The position numbers and the translations under genes were made by a program. Positions 9,810-19,370 of a stretch of DNA of 64,000 bases are shown piece by piece. Source of the DNA: Leucobacter massiliensis. GTDB lineage: Bacteria; Actinomycetota; Actinomycetes; Actinomycetales; Microbacteriaceae. The notes below the pieces were generated by a model. That model saw nothing but the letters and a program-made list of their open reading frames with translations, was not told where the DNA came from and did no database searches. The stretch is from assembly GCF_002982315.1 (NCBI RefSeq), contig NZ_MWZD01000013.1, positions 248,001-312,000 on the forward strand. The letters are read 5' to 3'. Position 1 is the first letter of the stretch; every line of letters begins with the position of its first letter.

Positions 9810-11102
9810 CTCGCACAGACGGCGGTACCAGGCGATGGCGGACTGATCCGTCAGCGACGCCACCTGGTCGACGACAGCCCGGCGCGCCTCAGCCTCAGAG
9901 CCCGCGGCCCGCAGGTCCGCGGCGTAGGCCGGCTCGAGCGCGGCGCCTCCCGACTCCCACAGCGTGTGCAGCAGCTCGATGAGCAGGCTGCGCTGCCGAC
10001 GATACGTCGGCTGCCGCCTGCCGCTCTGCATCACGAAGGCCGCCACGATGCCCTTCAGCACCGCGATCTCGGCACGGATCTCGCGCGGGACGAGCAACTC
10101 CGCCGCTTCATCACGATCGGCGCCGTACCGCGCGAGCGAGGTCCCATCCGCGGCCTCCAGGGTGGCGCGGATCGGAGCGCGCGCGAAGCGCCCGATCATG
10201 TCGCTCGTGAAGTTCTTCAGCTTGGCCTGGTCGCGACGCGAGCCGTCCCAGCTCGTGAGCCAGTTCGCGCCGGCGGACATCCGATCGTACGCCTCGCCCA
10301 GCTCATCGGAGGTGAAGCGCCCGTCTGCCCACTCCGCGACAGCCCGGATGAGCGCGGTGTGCCCCGAGCGGGCCGTCAGGATCTCGGGGTCGATGTGCTC
10401 GCTCACGATCGCGTCCTCGAAGTCGTGCACGGAGTAGGCGATGTCGTCGGAGAGGTCCATCACCTGGGCCTCCATGCACTTGCGACGCTCCGGGGCCCCG
10501 CGCCGCACCCACCGGAACACCGCGGCGTCGCTCTCGAAGTATCCGAACTTCGCGCCGCCCGCCGCCGACTCGCCCAGCGCCCAGGGGTACTTGCAGCTGG
10601 CGTCGAGCGTCGCGCGGGTCAGGTTCAGGCCGACGCTCTCGCCCTCCGGCCCGAAGTGCTTGGGCTCGAGCCGGGTGAGGATCCGCAGCGTCTGGGCATT
10701 GCCCTCGAAACCGCCGAAGCCCGCCATCCACTCGTCGAGAGCGCGCTCCCCATTGTGCCCGAACGGCGGGTGGCCGAGGTCGTGTGCGAGACAGGCGGTG
10801 TCCACCACGTCTTGGGAGAGCCCCAGGGCCACCGCCAGCTCGCGGCCGATCTGCGCCACCTCCAGCGAGTGGGTGAGGCGGTTCCTCGCGAAGTCGACTC
10901 CCGAGGCCGGGCTGAGCACCTGCGTCTTCGCGGCGAGCCGCCGCCAGCTGCTGGAGTGCAGCACGCGTGCGCGATCGCGGGCGAAGTCGGTGCGCGCTCC
11001 GCCATGCTGCTCGGGCAGGAAGCGCTCGGTGTCCTCCGGGCCGTAGCCCGCAGGGAGCATGGCTCGCCCGGGCGCGCGCAGCAGCGCCCGCGCCTCACCC
11101 AC
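9795..11102 (-). CDS. dgt: dGTP triphosphohydrolase-like HD-domain protein
   Basis: Hydrolyses dNTPs (dGTP in the founding member) to nucleoside and triphosphate. 435 aa. The HD metal site is visible as H78 (RLTHSLEV) and H107-D108 (LAHDLGHPPFGH), with the LSDDIAYSVHD segment downstream. The GTG at 11102 overlaps the end of the dus gene by 8 nt, which suggests translational coupling; an ATG at 11060 is the alternative start. dgt beside dnaG is a conserved actinobacterial order. Confidence 0.93.
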   Translation of the reverse strand: MGEARALLRAPGRAMLPAGYGPEDTERFLPEQHGGARTDFARDRARVLHSSSWRRLAAKTQVLSPASGVDFARNRLTHSLEVAQIGRELAVALGLSQDVVDTACLAHDLGHPPFGHNGERALDEWMAGFGGFEGNAQTLRILTRLEPKHFGPEGESVGLNLTRATLDASCKYPWALGESAAGGAKFGYFESDAAVFRWVRRGAPERRKCMEAQVMDLSDDIAYSVHDFEDAIVSEHIDPEILTARSGHTALIRAVAEWADGRFTSDELGEAYDRMSAGANWLTSWDGSRRDQAKLKNFTSDMIGRFARAPIRATLEAADGTSLARYGADRDEAAELLVPREIRAEIAVLKGIVAAFVMQSGRRQPTYRRQRSLLIELLHTLWESGGAALEPAYAADLRAAGSEAEARRAVVDQVASLTDQSAIAWYRRLCEAPLA

Positions 11103-12291
11103 CGTCCGAGCCCCCGTCGACGCGCTCCCCCTCGGCGACCGCGGCCCGGTCCGCCAGCTCGCTCGTGCGGCTGTTCAGCCAGCCGTCCGGCAGGTGCACC
11201 CGCTTCGGGCTGCCGGCCCGGCCCCGCTGTCCCTCCGCACCCTCGCCCGGGTAGGGCATCCCGGGATCCATCGTCGCGAAGATCTCATCCATCTGGGCCA
11301 GGGACTCGACCGCCGCGAGCGCGCGCCGGGTGTCGCCGCCCACCCCGTAGCCCTTGAAGTACCAGGCAACGTGCTTGCGGATGTCGCGGCAGGCGCGATC
11401 CTCCTCGCCATCGAAGAACTCGACCAGGAGCTCGGTGTGGCGGCGCATCGCCGCCATCACGGAGCCCAGGGCCGGCTGCGCCGTCGCCGCGCGGGCCTCG
11501 TCCCAGGAGATCTCGCCGGCCTCGGCCCTGAAGGCCGCTGCCAGGTCTCCGAAGAGCCATGGCCGTCCGAGGCAGCCTCGCCCCACCACCACCCCGTCGC
11601 AGCCCGTCTCCCGGACCATGCGGATCGCGTCGTCGGCCGACCAGATGTCGCCGTTGCCGAGCACCGGCACGCTCGTCACCGTCTGCTTCAGCGTCGCGAT
11701 GGACGCCCAGTCCGCCTCGCCCGAGTAGAACTGGCTGGCGGTGCGGCCGTGCAGCGCGATCGCCGCCACCCCAGCGTCCTCGGCGGCCCGCGCAGCGTCC
11801 AGGTAGGTGAGGTGATCCTCGTCGATGCCCTTGCGCATCTTCACCGTCAGCGGGATCTCTCCCGCCGCGCGCACCGCCTCCTCCACGATGGCGCGGAACA
11901 GATCGCTCTTCCACGGCAGCGCCGAACCACCGCCCCTGCGGGTGACCTTGGGAACGGGGCAACCGAAGTTGAGGTCGATGTGGTCGGCGAGGTCCTGGTC
12001 GACGAGGAAGCGCACCGCCTCCGAGACGGTCCGCGGATCGACGCCGTAGAGCTGGATCGACCGCGGCGTCTCGCTCTCGTGGTGCTTGATGAGCCGCAGT
12101 GAGGCGGGGGTGCGCTCCACGAGCGCGCGGCTCGTGATCATCTCGCTGACGTAGAGGCCAGCGCCGTATTCACGGCAGAGCCGCCGGAAGGCCGTGTTGG
12201 TGATGCCCGCCATGGGCGCGAGCACCACTGGCACGTCGAGGGCGAGCGGGCCGATCCGCAGGCGCGGGTCGCTGAGAGTCTGTGCAGTCAT
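11095..12291 (-). CDS. dus: tRNA-dihydrouridine synthase
   Basis: FMN-dependent enzyme reducing uridines in the tRNA D-arm. 398 aa TIM-barrel protein; LAPMAGITNTAFR opens the barrel, the catalytic cysteine is C111 in DLNFGCPVPKVTR, and the FMN-phosphate motifs LGNGDIWS and VVVGRGCLGRPW are present. The last about 30 residues are a charged extension. It overlaps dgt by 8 nt. The region upstream holds a large inverted repeat (12353-12421). Confidence 0.95.
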   Translation of the reverse strand: MTAQTLSDPRLRIGPLALDVPVVLAPMAGITNTAFRRLCREYGAGLYVSEMITSRALVERTPASLRLIKHHESETPRSIQLYGVDPRTVSEAVRFLVDQDLADHIDLNFGCPVPKVTRRGGGSALPWKSDLFRAIVEEAVRAAGEIPLTVKMRKGIDEDHLTYLDAARAAEDAGVAAIALHGRTASQFYSGEADWASIATLKQTVTSVPVLGNGDIWSADDAIRMVRETGCDGVVVGRGCLGRPWLFGDLAAAFRAEAGEISWDEARAATAQPALGSVMAAMRRHTELLVEFFDGEEDRACRDIRKHVAWYFKGYGVGGDTRRALAAVESLAQMDEIFATMDPGMPYPGEGAEGQRGRAGSPKRVHLPDGWLNSRTSELADRAAVAEGERVDGGSDGG

Positions 12292-12352
12292 ATCGCGACC
12301 ATTCTCTCAGATCGGCCCTCCGCGCCCGCCCGCCCTTCCCCGAGTCGCGAGT

Positions 12353-12421
12353 CCGCGCATTCCCGCCGAGTCCGTGCGCTTCTGTGGCGCAGGTCCCTGC
12401 GGACTCGGCGGAAATGCGCGG
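12353..12421. repeat. Large intergenic inverted repeat
   Basis: Arms of 22 bp (12353-12374 and 12400-12421; 21 of 22 pair) enclose a 25-nt loop containing a 5-bp TGCGC/GCGCA stem. It lies between uppS (ends 12492) and dus (starts 12291). It could act as a terminator for uppS or be a REP-like element. Confidence 0.75.
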
Positions 12422-12491
12422 TTTCGGCTGAGGTGCGCGTTCTTGCGGTGCCCAGAGCCGGGCGAGGGAGGGCCGGGAGGGGACGGATCGC

Positions 12492-13280
12492 TCAGGCCCC
12501 GGCGCCCGGGGTGTCGACCGCGCCCCCGAAGCGGCGATCACGCGAGTGATACACCTGGATCCCGCGCCACAGATCCTGCCTGCCGAAATCCGGCCACAGC
12601 GTGTCGAGGAACACCATCTCCGCGTAGGCCGACTGCCACAGCATGAAGTTGCTCGTCCGCTGCTCCCCCGAGCTGCGCAGGAAGAGATCCACATCGGGCA
12701 GCTCGGGCACATAGAGGTGCCGCTCGATGGTGCGCTCCGTGATCCCGCGCGAGGTGAGCCGGCCGGCCTCCACCTCGGCGGCGATCGCCCGCACCGCGTC
12801 GGTGAGCTCGTTGCGTCCGCCGTAGTTGACGCACATGGTGAGCGTCAGGCCCGTGTTGCCCGCGGTGGCGCGCTCCGCCGCCTGCAGCTCCTTGATGACC
12901 GAGCCCCAGAGGCGCGGCGTGCGACCCGCCCAGCGCATGCGGACGTTCCAGGCGTCGAGTTGGGCTCGGCGTCGCCGCAGCACATCCCGGTTGAAGCCCA
13001 TCAGGAACCGCACCTCATCGGGCGAGCGACGCCAGTTCTCCGTCGAGAAGGCGTACACGCTGAGGTGCGTCACCCCCGCCTGGATCGCGCCCGCGACAAC
13101 GTCGAGCAGCGCCTGCTCCCCCATGCGGTGCCCCTCCACGCGCGGCAGGCCGCGCTGGTTCGCCCAGCGGCCGTTGCCGTCCATCACGATCGCGACGTGC
13201 CGCGGTGGCGGACCACTGAAGCGAGGCGGCCGCTCGCCCGTCCAGTCGACCGGCACGAGGGAGTCGGGGGCAACGGGCAT
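12492..13280 (-). CDS. uppS: Isoprenyl transferase / undecaprenyl diphosphate synthase
   Basis: Cis-prenyltransferase making the polyprenyl carrier for cell-wall synthesis. 262 aa from ATG at 13280. Motifs: [13 protein letters not shown] with catalytic D34, FSTENWRR, and [11 protein letters not shown] plus FLDTLWPDF near the C-terminus. The start was chosen because TAGAAT (13292-13287) ends 6 nt before this ATG, the spacing of a leaderless message; the in-frame ATG at 13286 lies inside that spacing. It follows recO in the same direction, a common order. Confidence 0.95.
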   Translation of the reverse strand: MPVAPDSLVPVDWTGERPPRFSGPPPRHVAIVMDGNGRWANQRGLPRVEGHRMGEQALLDVVAGAIQAGVTHLSVYAFSTENWRRSPDEVRFLMGFNRDVLRRRRAQLDAWNVRMRWAGRTPRLWGSVIKELQAAERATAGNTGLTLTMCVNYGGRNELTDAVRAIAAEVEAGRLTSRGITERTIERHLYVPELPDVDLFLRSSGEQRTSNFMLWQSAYAEMVFLDTLWPDFGRQDLWRGIQVYHSRDRRFGGAVDTPGAGA

Positions 13281-13341
13281 GCGCATATTCTATTCGGGAT
13301 CGGCGCGGCGGCTCCGCGGCGGAACTCCGGCGCCGTCCAGC

Positions 13342-14064
13342 TCAGCGTTTCGGTGCGCTGAAGGACCGCAGCCCGCGCTCCAGGTGCCACTGCGTGTAGG
13401 CGGCGGCGATTCCGGCGGCCTGCTGCCGCTCTCGCTCGGAAGAGCTGAGGGCAGCGTCCCAGTCCCCGGCGAGCAGCGCCCGCAGCAGGGTGAGCGAGCC
13501 CGGGTCGAGACGGGGCGAACCGGGCGGGCGGCACGCCTCGCACACGGAGCCGCCGAGCTGCACGGAGATCGCGGTGTGCGGTCCCGGCGCGCCGCAGCGT
13601 GCGCAGACGTCGAACGACGGCGTCCACCCAGCGAGGGACATCGCGCGCAGGAGGTAGCCGTCGCGCACCAGCTCCGGGGGGATGCGCCCCGCCGCGAGGG
13701 TGCGGAGGGCGCCCACGAGCAGCGCGTAGAGCTCGCGCGAGCCTTCGCCCTCCGCGAGCCGCTCGGCGGTCTCCACGATCACGCTGCCCGCGAGATAGCG
13801 ATCGTAGTCTGCGCTGATCGCCGGCCCGTATGCGCCGAGGGTCTCAGCCTGGGTGATCGTGTCGAGGGTGCGGCCCTCGAAGCACTGCAGATCGGCGACC
13901 ATGAACGGTTCCAGACGCGCCCCGAACTTCGAGGAGGTGCGCCGCACGCCCTTCGCGACGGCACGCAGGAGACCGCGGCCGCGGGTGAGCAGCGTCACGA
14001 TGCGATCCGCCTCGCCCAGCTTGTGCGTGCGGAGCACGACTCCTTGGTCACGGTACAGAGGCAC
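13342..14064 (-). CDS. recO: DNA repair protein RecO
   Basis: Helps load RecA at gaps through the RecFOR pathway. 240 aa. The N-terminal OB-fold begins [23 protein letters not shown]; a zinc finger follows with CARCGAPG and VCEACRPPG. The start is taken as GTG 14064: GATACT (14076-14071) lies 6 nt upstream, as in a leaderless message. The open frame continues to 14142 but that part is not RecO-like. Upstream of uppS, divergent from the TRIC gene. Confidence 0.94.
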   Translation of the reverse strand: MPLYRDQGVVLRTHKLGEADRIVTLLTRGRGLLRAVAKGVRRTSSKFGARLEPFMVADLQCFEGRTLDTITQAETLGAYGPAISADYDRYLAGSVIVETAERLAEGEGSRELYALLVGALRTLAAGRIPPELVRDGYLLRAMSLAGWTPSFDVCARCGAPGPHTAISVQLGGSVCEACRPPGSPRLDPGSLTLLRALLAGDWDAALSSSERERQQAAGIAAAYTQWHLERGLRSFSAPKR

Positions 14065-14195
14065 CCGCCCAGTATCCCCCAGATCGGGCTCCCGTCCGTG
14101 CTGGTGGGCGGCGCGGCATCGGGGGCGCCGCACCGAAGTCACGCGGCTCGAACCGGGGCGCTGCGGCGGGCAGGGCCCTGGGGGACAATAGGGGG

Positions 14196-15047
14196 ATGCT
14201 GGACGAGACCTTCCGCACCCCGCTCGCCGCCGACCTCGTGGCGGTCGGGGTCGGCAGCCTGCAGGGCGCGCTCTTCGCGGCGGGCTTCAAGCGCATCGAC
14301 CTGCTTGGCGTCGCGATCATCGGCATCGCCTCGGGCATCGGCGGGGGCTTCCTCCGCGACATCCTCCTCGGCAGCACCCCGATCGCCTTCTCCAACAACC
14401 TCTTCCTCGTCGTCGCGACGGGCGCCGCCTTTCTCGGCATGCTGCTCCCCCGCTTCCTGCGGAAGCTGGATCCGGCGATCACCGTGCTCGACGCGCTGAG
14501 CATCGGCATGTTCGGTGCGATCGGCACGACCAAGGCGCTCGAGATGGACCTCCCGGTGGTGCCGGCGCTGTTCATCGGAACCGTGTCGGCGGTGGGCGGC
14601 GGCGTGCTGCGGGACGTCATGCTCAGCATCCCGATCGCGCTCATGCACGTCGGTTCCCTCTACGCCGTCGCGAGCCTGGCCGGCGTCGCGGTGCTCACGG
14701 CGCTGCTCGCACTCGGTGTTCCCGTGGTCACCGCAGGAATCGTGTGCGTCGTGGTCACCGCCGCGGTGAGGCTGCTCGCGGTCCGCTTCGGCTGGAGCCT
14801 CCCCGAGCAGCGCGCACTCAGCCGGATCCAGTTGCGCCGCCAGCGCCAGGTCGAGCAGGTCATCGATGAGGCGCTGCACACCGGCACGATCACGCTGCCG
14901 ATCGTGCTCCCCGACTCCGAAGACCGCGACGATGCAGCCGGTGGCGGGTCCGCGGGCCCGACGCGGCGAACCGCTCAAGAGCCCGGAGAGAACGACGAGA
15001 ACGACGAGAACGACCAGCACGGCGGACAGCGACGCGGCGCGCACTGA
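14196..15047 (+). CDS. TRIC cation channel family membrane protein
   Basis: Prokaryotic trimeric intracellular cation channel (former UPF0126), thought to conduct K+. 283 aa with about seven hydrophobic segments and the duplicated glycine motifs [17 protein letters not shown] (about residues 43-59) and [13 protein letters not shown]. The tail from about residue 245 is hydrophilic and rich in Glu/Asn/Asp. GACAAT lies 6 nt before the ATG, which suggests a leaderless message. Convergent with ruvC, 42 nt apart. Confidence 0.88.
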   Translation: MLDETFRTPLAADLVAVGVGSLQGALFAAGFKRIDLLGVAIIGIASGIGGGFLRDILLGSTPIAFSNNLFLVVATGAAFLGMLLPRFLRKLDPAITVLDALSIGMFGAIGTTKALEMDLPVVPALFIGTVSAVGGGVLRDVMLSIPIALMHVGSLYAVASLAGVAVLTALLALGVPVVTAGIVCVVVTAAVRLLAVRFGWSLPEQRALSRIQLRRQRQVEQVIDEALHTGTITLPIVLPDSEDRDDAAGGGSAGPTRRTAQEPGENDENDENDQHGGQRRGAH

Positions 15048-15089
15048 GCGAGGATCCGGGCGCCCCGCGGAACGCCGCGCCCGGCCCGC

Positions 15090-15695
15090 TCAGGAGCGTG
15101 CGCCGCGCCGACGCCCGAGCTTCGACTCGGCCTCACGCCAGGCCCGCTGCGCCGGCGTCTCGCCCCCGGGGACGGCTGCCTGCCTGCCGAATCGCTCCAT
15201 GCGCACCGCAGCGCCGCCACGAGCGAGGTGCCAAGCGTGGGTGATCGCCAGGGCAAGCGCGTCCGCAGCGTCGGCGGGCTTCGGGGGCTCCGCGAGGCCG
15301 AGCAGGCGCGTCACCATCGTGGTCACCTGGGCCTTGTCGGCCGCGCCGTAGCCGGTCACCTGCGCCTTCACCTCGTTCGGCGTGTAGAGGGCGACGGGGA
15401 TCCCTCGCGCCTCCGCCAGGTACATCACCACCCCGCTGATCTGCGCCACGCCCATCACACTCGCCACGTTGTCCTGCGCGAACACGCGCTCGAGCGCGAT
15501 CCCCGTCGGCTTCTCGCCGTCGAGGAGGCGCTCGATGCTGGCTCCGATGCGGTGGATGCGCTCGGGCAGCGGCGTCTCGGCCGAGCTCCGCAGCACCTCC
15601 ACGTGCTCGAAGGTGACACGCCGCGAGGCGCCCGCCGTGACGATCCCGATCCCGCAGCGGGTCAGGCCTGGGTCTACACCGATGATGCGAGCCAC
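15090..15695 (-). CDS. ruvC: Crossover junction endodeoxyribonuclease RuvC
   Basis: Resolves Holliday junctions. 201 aa. The acidic catalytic residues are D8 (GVDPG), E69 (ALERVFAQ) and D142/D145 (KPADAADALA). The start GTG at 15695 has GAGAGGGG upstream. It is not followed by ruvA and ruvB as usual; the next gene, TRIC, is convergent. Its first nine codons are duplicated 115 nt upstream (15785-15810), inside a 33-codon frame ending 13 nt before this start. Confidence 0.95.
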   Translation of the reverse strand: MARIIGVDPGLTRCGIGIVTAGASRRVTFEHVEVLRSSAETPLPERIHRIGASIERLLDGEKPTGIALERVFAQDNVASVMGVAQISGVVMYLAEARGIPVALYTPNEVKAQVTGYGAADKAQVTTMVTRLLGLAEPPKPADAADALALAITHAWHLARGGAAVRMERFGRQAAVPGGETPAQRAWREAESKLGRRRGARS

Positions 15696-15708
15696 CTGTA
15701 TACCCCTC

Positions 15709-15810
15709 TCACCGTTCCAGCAGCCGACGGCGGCTCCTGCGCACGCGGCGCTGGGCGCGATGCGTTGCCCAGAGCGCCGAAGCGGGGTCCACACCGATGA
15801 TGCGAGCCAC
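15709..15810 (-). CDS. 33-codon frame starting with duplicated ruvC codons (possible leader peptide)
   Basis: GTG at 15810 has GGGGAG about 10 nt upstream. The first nine codons repeat the RuvC N-terminus (VARIIGVDP); the rest is a basic, Arg-rich tail (RRVRRSRRRL) that matches nothing I know. The TGA stop at 15711-15709 abuts the ribosome site of ruvC, so if translated it could couple ruvC to yebC. It may equally be an untranslated relic. Confidence 0.35.
   Translation of the reverse strand: MARIIGVDPASALWATHRAQRRVRRSRRRLLER
15746..15779. repeat. Nested hairpin in the yebC-ruvC gap
   Basis: Outer stem CGGCGCT/AGCGCCG (15746-15752 with 15773-15779) surrounds an inner GGGC-GC-GAT-GC-GTT-GCCC hairpin. 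The GAT loop and two-stem plan match those at 9763-9809 and 51974-52022. Confidence 0.5.
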
Positions 15811-15826
15811 GGCGGGCGCTCCCCCG

Positions 15827-16591
15827 CTACTCGTCGTTCGCGAGCTCGGCCTGCACCTCGGCGCTCAGGTCGAAGTTGGAGAAGACATTCTGCACGTCGT
15901 CGCTGTCCTCGAGCGCGTCGATCAGGCGGAACACCTTGCGAGCCGTGTCCGCGTCGATCTCCACCTTCAGATTTGGCACGAACTCGGCGTCGGCCGAGTC
16001 GTAGTCGATGCCGGCGTCGACGAGCGCGGTGCGGGCGGCGACCAGCTCGGATGCCTCGGTGATGACCTCGAAAGCCTCCCCGTTCGGCGTCGGGGTGACC
16101 TCTTCCGCGCCGGCCTCGAGCACGGCCATGAGGACGTCGTCCTCGGTCGTGCCCTCCGCGGGCACCGTGATGACGCCCTTACGGTTGAAGTTGTAGGCGA
16201 CGCTGCCGGGGTCGGCGAGGGTGCCGCCGTTGCGGCTGAGGGCGGTGCGCACCTCCGCGGCCGCACGGTTCTTGTTGTCGGTGAGGCACTCGATCATCAG
16301 CGCCACGCCGTTCGGGCCGTAGCCTTCGTACATGATCGTCGTGTACTCCACGGCGTCGCCGGTGAGGCCGGCGCCGCGCTTGATGGCGCGGTCGATGTTG
16401 TCGCCGGGAACCGAGTTCTTCTTCGCCTTGTGCACGGCGTCGGCGAGGGTCGGGTTGCCCGCGATGTCGGCACCGCCGATGCGGGCGGCCACCTCGATGT
16501 TCTTGATGTACTTCGCGAAGGCCTTGGCCCGCTTCGCGTCGATGACGGCCTTCTTGTGCTTCGTCGTTGCCCATTTGGAGTGTCCGGACAC
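15827..16591 (-). CDS. yebC: YebC/PmpR family protein (TACO1-like)
   Basis: 254 aa. The family was long called a transcriptional regulator; recent work links it to relief of ribosome stalling at proline-rich motifs. The signature [13 protein letters not shown] at the N-terminus, the [17 protein letters not shown] segment and [10 protein letters not shown] are diagnostic. GTG start at 16591 with GAAGGAG upstream. TACACT on the minus strand near 16633-16628 could be its -10 box. Upstream of ruvC, a standard actinobacterial arrangement. Confidence 0.96.
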   Translation of the reverse strand: MSGHSKWATTKHKKAVIDAKRAKAFAKYIKNIEVAARIGGADIAGNPTLADAVHKAKKNSVPGDNIDRAIKRGAGLTGDAVEYTTIMYEGYGPNGVALMIECLTDNKNRAAAEVRTALSRNGGTLADPGSVAYNFNRKGVITVPAEGTTEDDVLMAVLEAGAEEVTPTPNGEAFEVITEASELVAARTALVDAGIDYDSADAEFVPNLKVEIDADTARKVFRLIDALEDSDDVQNVFSNFDLSAEVQAELANDE

Positions 16592-16655
16592 GGGAGCTCC
16601 TTCGTCTGTGTGTCTGCGTGAAAACTAGTGTAGGGATCTGCGGTGCGCCGCGGCC

Positions 16656-17228
16656 TCAGCCGGCGGATGCGGTGCCGGCCGGTCCGGGGTCCACGGGCCA
16701 GGCGGCGGCGATGGAGGCGCGCACGTCCCCGAGGAGCTGCGGCAGGGCTTTCGTCTTCGCGATGATCGGGAAGAAGTTGTGGTCGGAGGCCCAGCGCGGC
16801 ACGATGTGCTGGTGCAGGTGGGCCGCGATGCCTGCCCCCGCGATCTCGCCCTGGTTCATGCCGATGTTGAAGCCGTCGCAGCCCATCACCTCGCGCGCGA
16901 CACGCATCGCCGTTTGGGTGAGCGCGCCGATCTCCGCGACCTCTTCATGGCTTGCCTCGTCGTACTGAGAGATGTGCCGGTAGGGGCACACGAGCAGGTG
17001 CCCGTTGTTGTAGGGGAAGAGGTTGAGCAGCACGTAGGCGGTCGTGCCGCGCGCGACGATGAGCGCGTCCTCGTCGCTGCGGGCGGGAGCGGCGCAGAAC
17101 GGGCAGTCGTTGTGGTCCGGCTGGTGATGGTCAGCCACGTACACCATGCGGTGCGGCACCCACAGGCGCTGCAGCTCGTCGGGGGTGCCCACGGCCCCCG
17201 ACTCGGCCAGGGACTCTACTCGGTCCAT
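16656..17228 (-). CDS. HIT family hydrolase (Ap4A phosphorylase-like)
   Basis: 190 aa nucleotide-binding protein. The histidine triad is [11 protein letters not shown] near residue 145. C-x2-C (CPFCAAP) near residue 41 and a conserved downstream His resemble the zinc site of actinobacterial Ap4A phosphorylase-type HIT proteins. The ATG at 17228 lies inside the last codons of thrS (13-nt overlap), so translation is coupled to thrS. The pairing with thrS is conserved in Actinobacteria. Confidence 0.92.
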   Translation of the reverse strand: MDRVESLAESGAVGTPDELQRLWVPHRMVYVADHHQPDHNDCPFCAAPARSDEDALIVARGTTAYVLLNLFPYNNGHLLVCPYRHISQYDEASHEEVAEIGALTQTAMRVAREVMGCDGFNIGMNQGEIAGAGIAAHLHQHIVPRWASDHNFFPIIAKTKALPQLLGDVRASIAAAWPVDPGPAGTASAG

Positions 17229-19186
17229 GCCGTCGAGACCTGCTCGTGCGCGTCGATGGAGCCGACGATCCGCTCGATCGCCTCCGCCACGGGCACGCCG
17301 TTGAGCTGCGTGCCGTCGCGGAAGCGGAAGCTGACGGCGCCGGCTGCGCGGTCGTCCTCCCCTGCGATGAGCTGGAAGGGCACCTTCGCCTTCGTGTGGG
17401 TGCGGATCTTCTTCGGCATCCGGTCGTCGCTGTGGTCGACCTCGGCCCGCACGCCGCGTTCGTGCAGCTGCGCGATGACCCCGTCGAGGTACTCGCCGTA
17501 CTGCTCGGCGACGGGGATACCCACCACCTGCACGGGCGACAGCCACACCGGGAACGCCCCGGCGTAGTGCTCCAGCAGGATCGCGAAGAAGCGTTCGATG
17601 GAGCCGAAGAGCGCGCGGTGGATCATGATGGGGCGGTGCTTCTCGCCGTCCGCTCCGGTGTACTCGAGCTCGAAGCGCTCGGGCAGATTGGGATCGACCT
17701 GCACCGTGGAGAGCTGCCACACGCGGCCGATGGCATCGCGCGTCTTGAGGTCGATCTTCGGGCCGTAGAACGCGGCCTCGCCCGGCACCTCGGTGAGCTT
17801 GAGCCCGGAGGCGAGGGCCACCTGGCGCAGCGCATCCGTCGAGCTCTCCCAGAACTCGTCCGTGCCGATCCACTTGTCCTTCTCGTCGTCCCGCATGGAC
17901 AGTTCGAGTTCGAAGTCGGTGAGACCGAAGTCGCGCAGCATGGAGATGATGAAGTCGAGGACCTTCCCCGCCTCCTCCTGCAGCTGATCCGGGGTGACGA
18001 AGAGGTGCGAGTCGTCCTGCGTGAAGCCGCGCACGCGGGTGAGCCCGTGCAGCGCGCCCGAGCGCTCGTAGCGGTAGACCGTTCCGTTCTCGGCGAGTCG
18101 CAGGGGCAGATCACGGTAGCTGCGCGAGCGCTCCTTGTAGATGAGGATGTGCATCGGGCAGTTCATGGGCTTCAGGTAGTAGTCCTGGCCCTGCTTGACC
18201 ACGTGGCCGTCGTCGTCCGCGACCTCGTCGAGGTGGATCGCGGGGAACATGTCGTCCTTGTAGTTGACGAGGTGGTTCGACTGCCAGAAGAGGTCTTCCT
18301 TCGAGATGTGCGGCGTGTACACGTAGTGGTAGCCCGCCGCGATGTGGCGCCGGCGGGCGTGCTGCTCCATCTCGCCGCGGATGATGCCGCCGCGCGGGTG
18401 CCACACCGACATGCCGGAGCCGATCTCGTCCGGGAAGGAGAACAGGTCGAGCTCCTTGCCGAGCTTGCGGTGGTCGCGCTTCGCGGCCTCCTCCAGGCGC
18501 GTCTGGTAGGCCCGCAGCTCGTCCTTGCTCGGCCAGGCCGTGCCGTAGATGCGCTGCAGCATGGGGTTCTTCTCGCTGCCGCGCCAGTAGGCTCCCGCCG
18601 AGCGCATCAGCGACCAGCCGTTGCCGATGATCCGCGTGTTCGGCACGTGCGGGCCGCGGCACAGATCCTTCCAGCAGAGCTCGCCGGTCTTCGGGTCGAT
18701 GTTGTCGTAGATCGTCAGCTCGGCGCCGCCGACCTCGACGCTCTCGCCGTTCTCGTCGCCCGCTCCGCCCTTCAGGCCGATCAGCTCGAGCTTGTAGGGC
18801 TCCTCGGCCAGCTCGGCACGCGCCTCCTCCTCGGTGACGACGCGGCGCACGAAGCGCTGACCCTGCTTGATGATCCGCTGCATCTCCTTCTCGATGAGCC
18901 GGAGATCCTCCGGCGTGAAGGGCTGCGCGGGATCGAAATCGTAGTAGAAGCCGTCGGTGATGGGGGGACCGATGCCGAGCTTCGTCTCGGGGTTGATGCG
19001 CTGCACCGCCTGCGCGAGCACGTGCGCGGCCGAGTGGCGCAGGATGCTGAGCCCCTCCTCCGAGTCGATCGTCACCGGCTCGACCGTGTCCGACTCCGTC
19101 ACCTCGGTCGCCAGGTCGCGCAGTTCGCCGCCCACGCGCATCGCGACGATCGATCGATCGGTGAACAGGGAGAAGCCATCGGCCAC
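17216..19186 (-). CDS. thrS: Threonyl-tRNA synthetase
   Basis: Charges tRNA-Thr. 656 aa. An N-terminal TGS-like segment, the editing domain with the H51-x3-H55 motif ([11 protein letters not shown]) and CRGPHV, then the class II core (zinc cysteine in [11 protein letters not shown], motif 2 [17 protein letters not shown], motif 3 [13 protein letters not shown]) and the anticodon-binding domain. GTG at 19186 was chosen over the open frame to 19246 because AAGGAG (19198-19193) precedes it. Confidence 0.97.
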   Translation of the reverse strand: MADGFSLFTDRSIVAMRVGGELRDLATEVTESDTVEPVTIDSEEGLSILRHSAAHVLAQAVQRINPETKLGIGPPITDGFYYDFDPAQPFTPEDLRLIEKEMQRIIKQGQRFVRRVVTEEEARAELAEEPYKLELIGLKGGAGDENGESVEVGGAELTIYDNIDPKTGELCWKDLCRGPHVPNTRIIGNGWSLMRSAGAYWRGSEKNPMLQRIYGTAWPSKDELRAYQTRLEEAAKRDHRKLGKELDLFSFPDEIGSGMSVWHPRGGIIRGEMEQHARRRHIAAGYHYVYTPHISKEDLFWQSNHLVNYKDDMFPAIHLDEVADDDGHVVKQGQDYYLKPMNCPMHILIYKERSRSYRDLPLRLAENGTVYRYERSGALHGLTRVRGFTQDDSHLFVTPDQLQEEAGKVLDFIISMLRDFGLTDFELELSMRDDEKDKWIGTDEFWESSTDALRQVALASGLKLTEVPGEAAFYGPKIDLKTRDAIGRVWQLSTVQVDPNLPERFELEYTGADGEKHRPIMIHRALFGSIERFFAILLEHYAGAFPVWLSPVQVVGIPVAEQYGEYLDGVIAQLHERGVRAEVDHSDDRMPKKIRTHTKAKVPFQLIAGEDDRAAGAVSFRFRDGTQLNGVPVAEAIERIVGSIDAHEQVSTAWTE

Positions 19187-19370
19187 GGGTGAGCTCCTTC
19201 GAGAGGGAATCGCTGACCACACGATTCTAGTCCGGTCCCCCGACACGGACGGCTCTCCTGACCTCTCCCCCTGCCTGCTCCCCCTCGAAGCGAGGGCGCG
19301 GCGGCGCCTTCGACGATTCTGCCGGCCTCCCGACCCGGGGCCTGTCGGGGGTGCCCGCTAGCCTGAGCGC

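Larger units (their letters stand above)
15670..15810 (-). repeat. Direct duplication of the ruvC 5' end
   Basis: 15670-15695 and 15785-15810 match at 25 of 26 positions. Both read GTG GCT CGC ATC ATC GGT GTx GAC CC on the minus strand. Homology ends abruptly on both sides, so the upstream copy looks like a short segmental duplication of the gene start. Confidence 0.9.
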
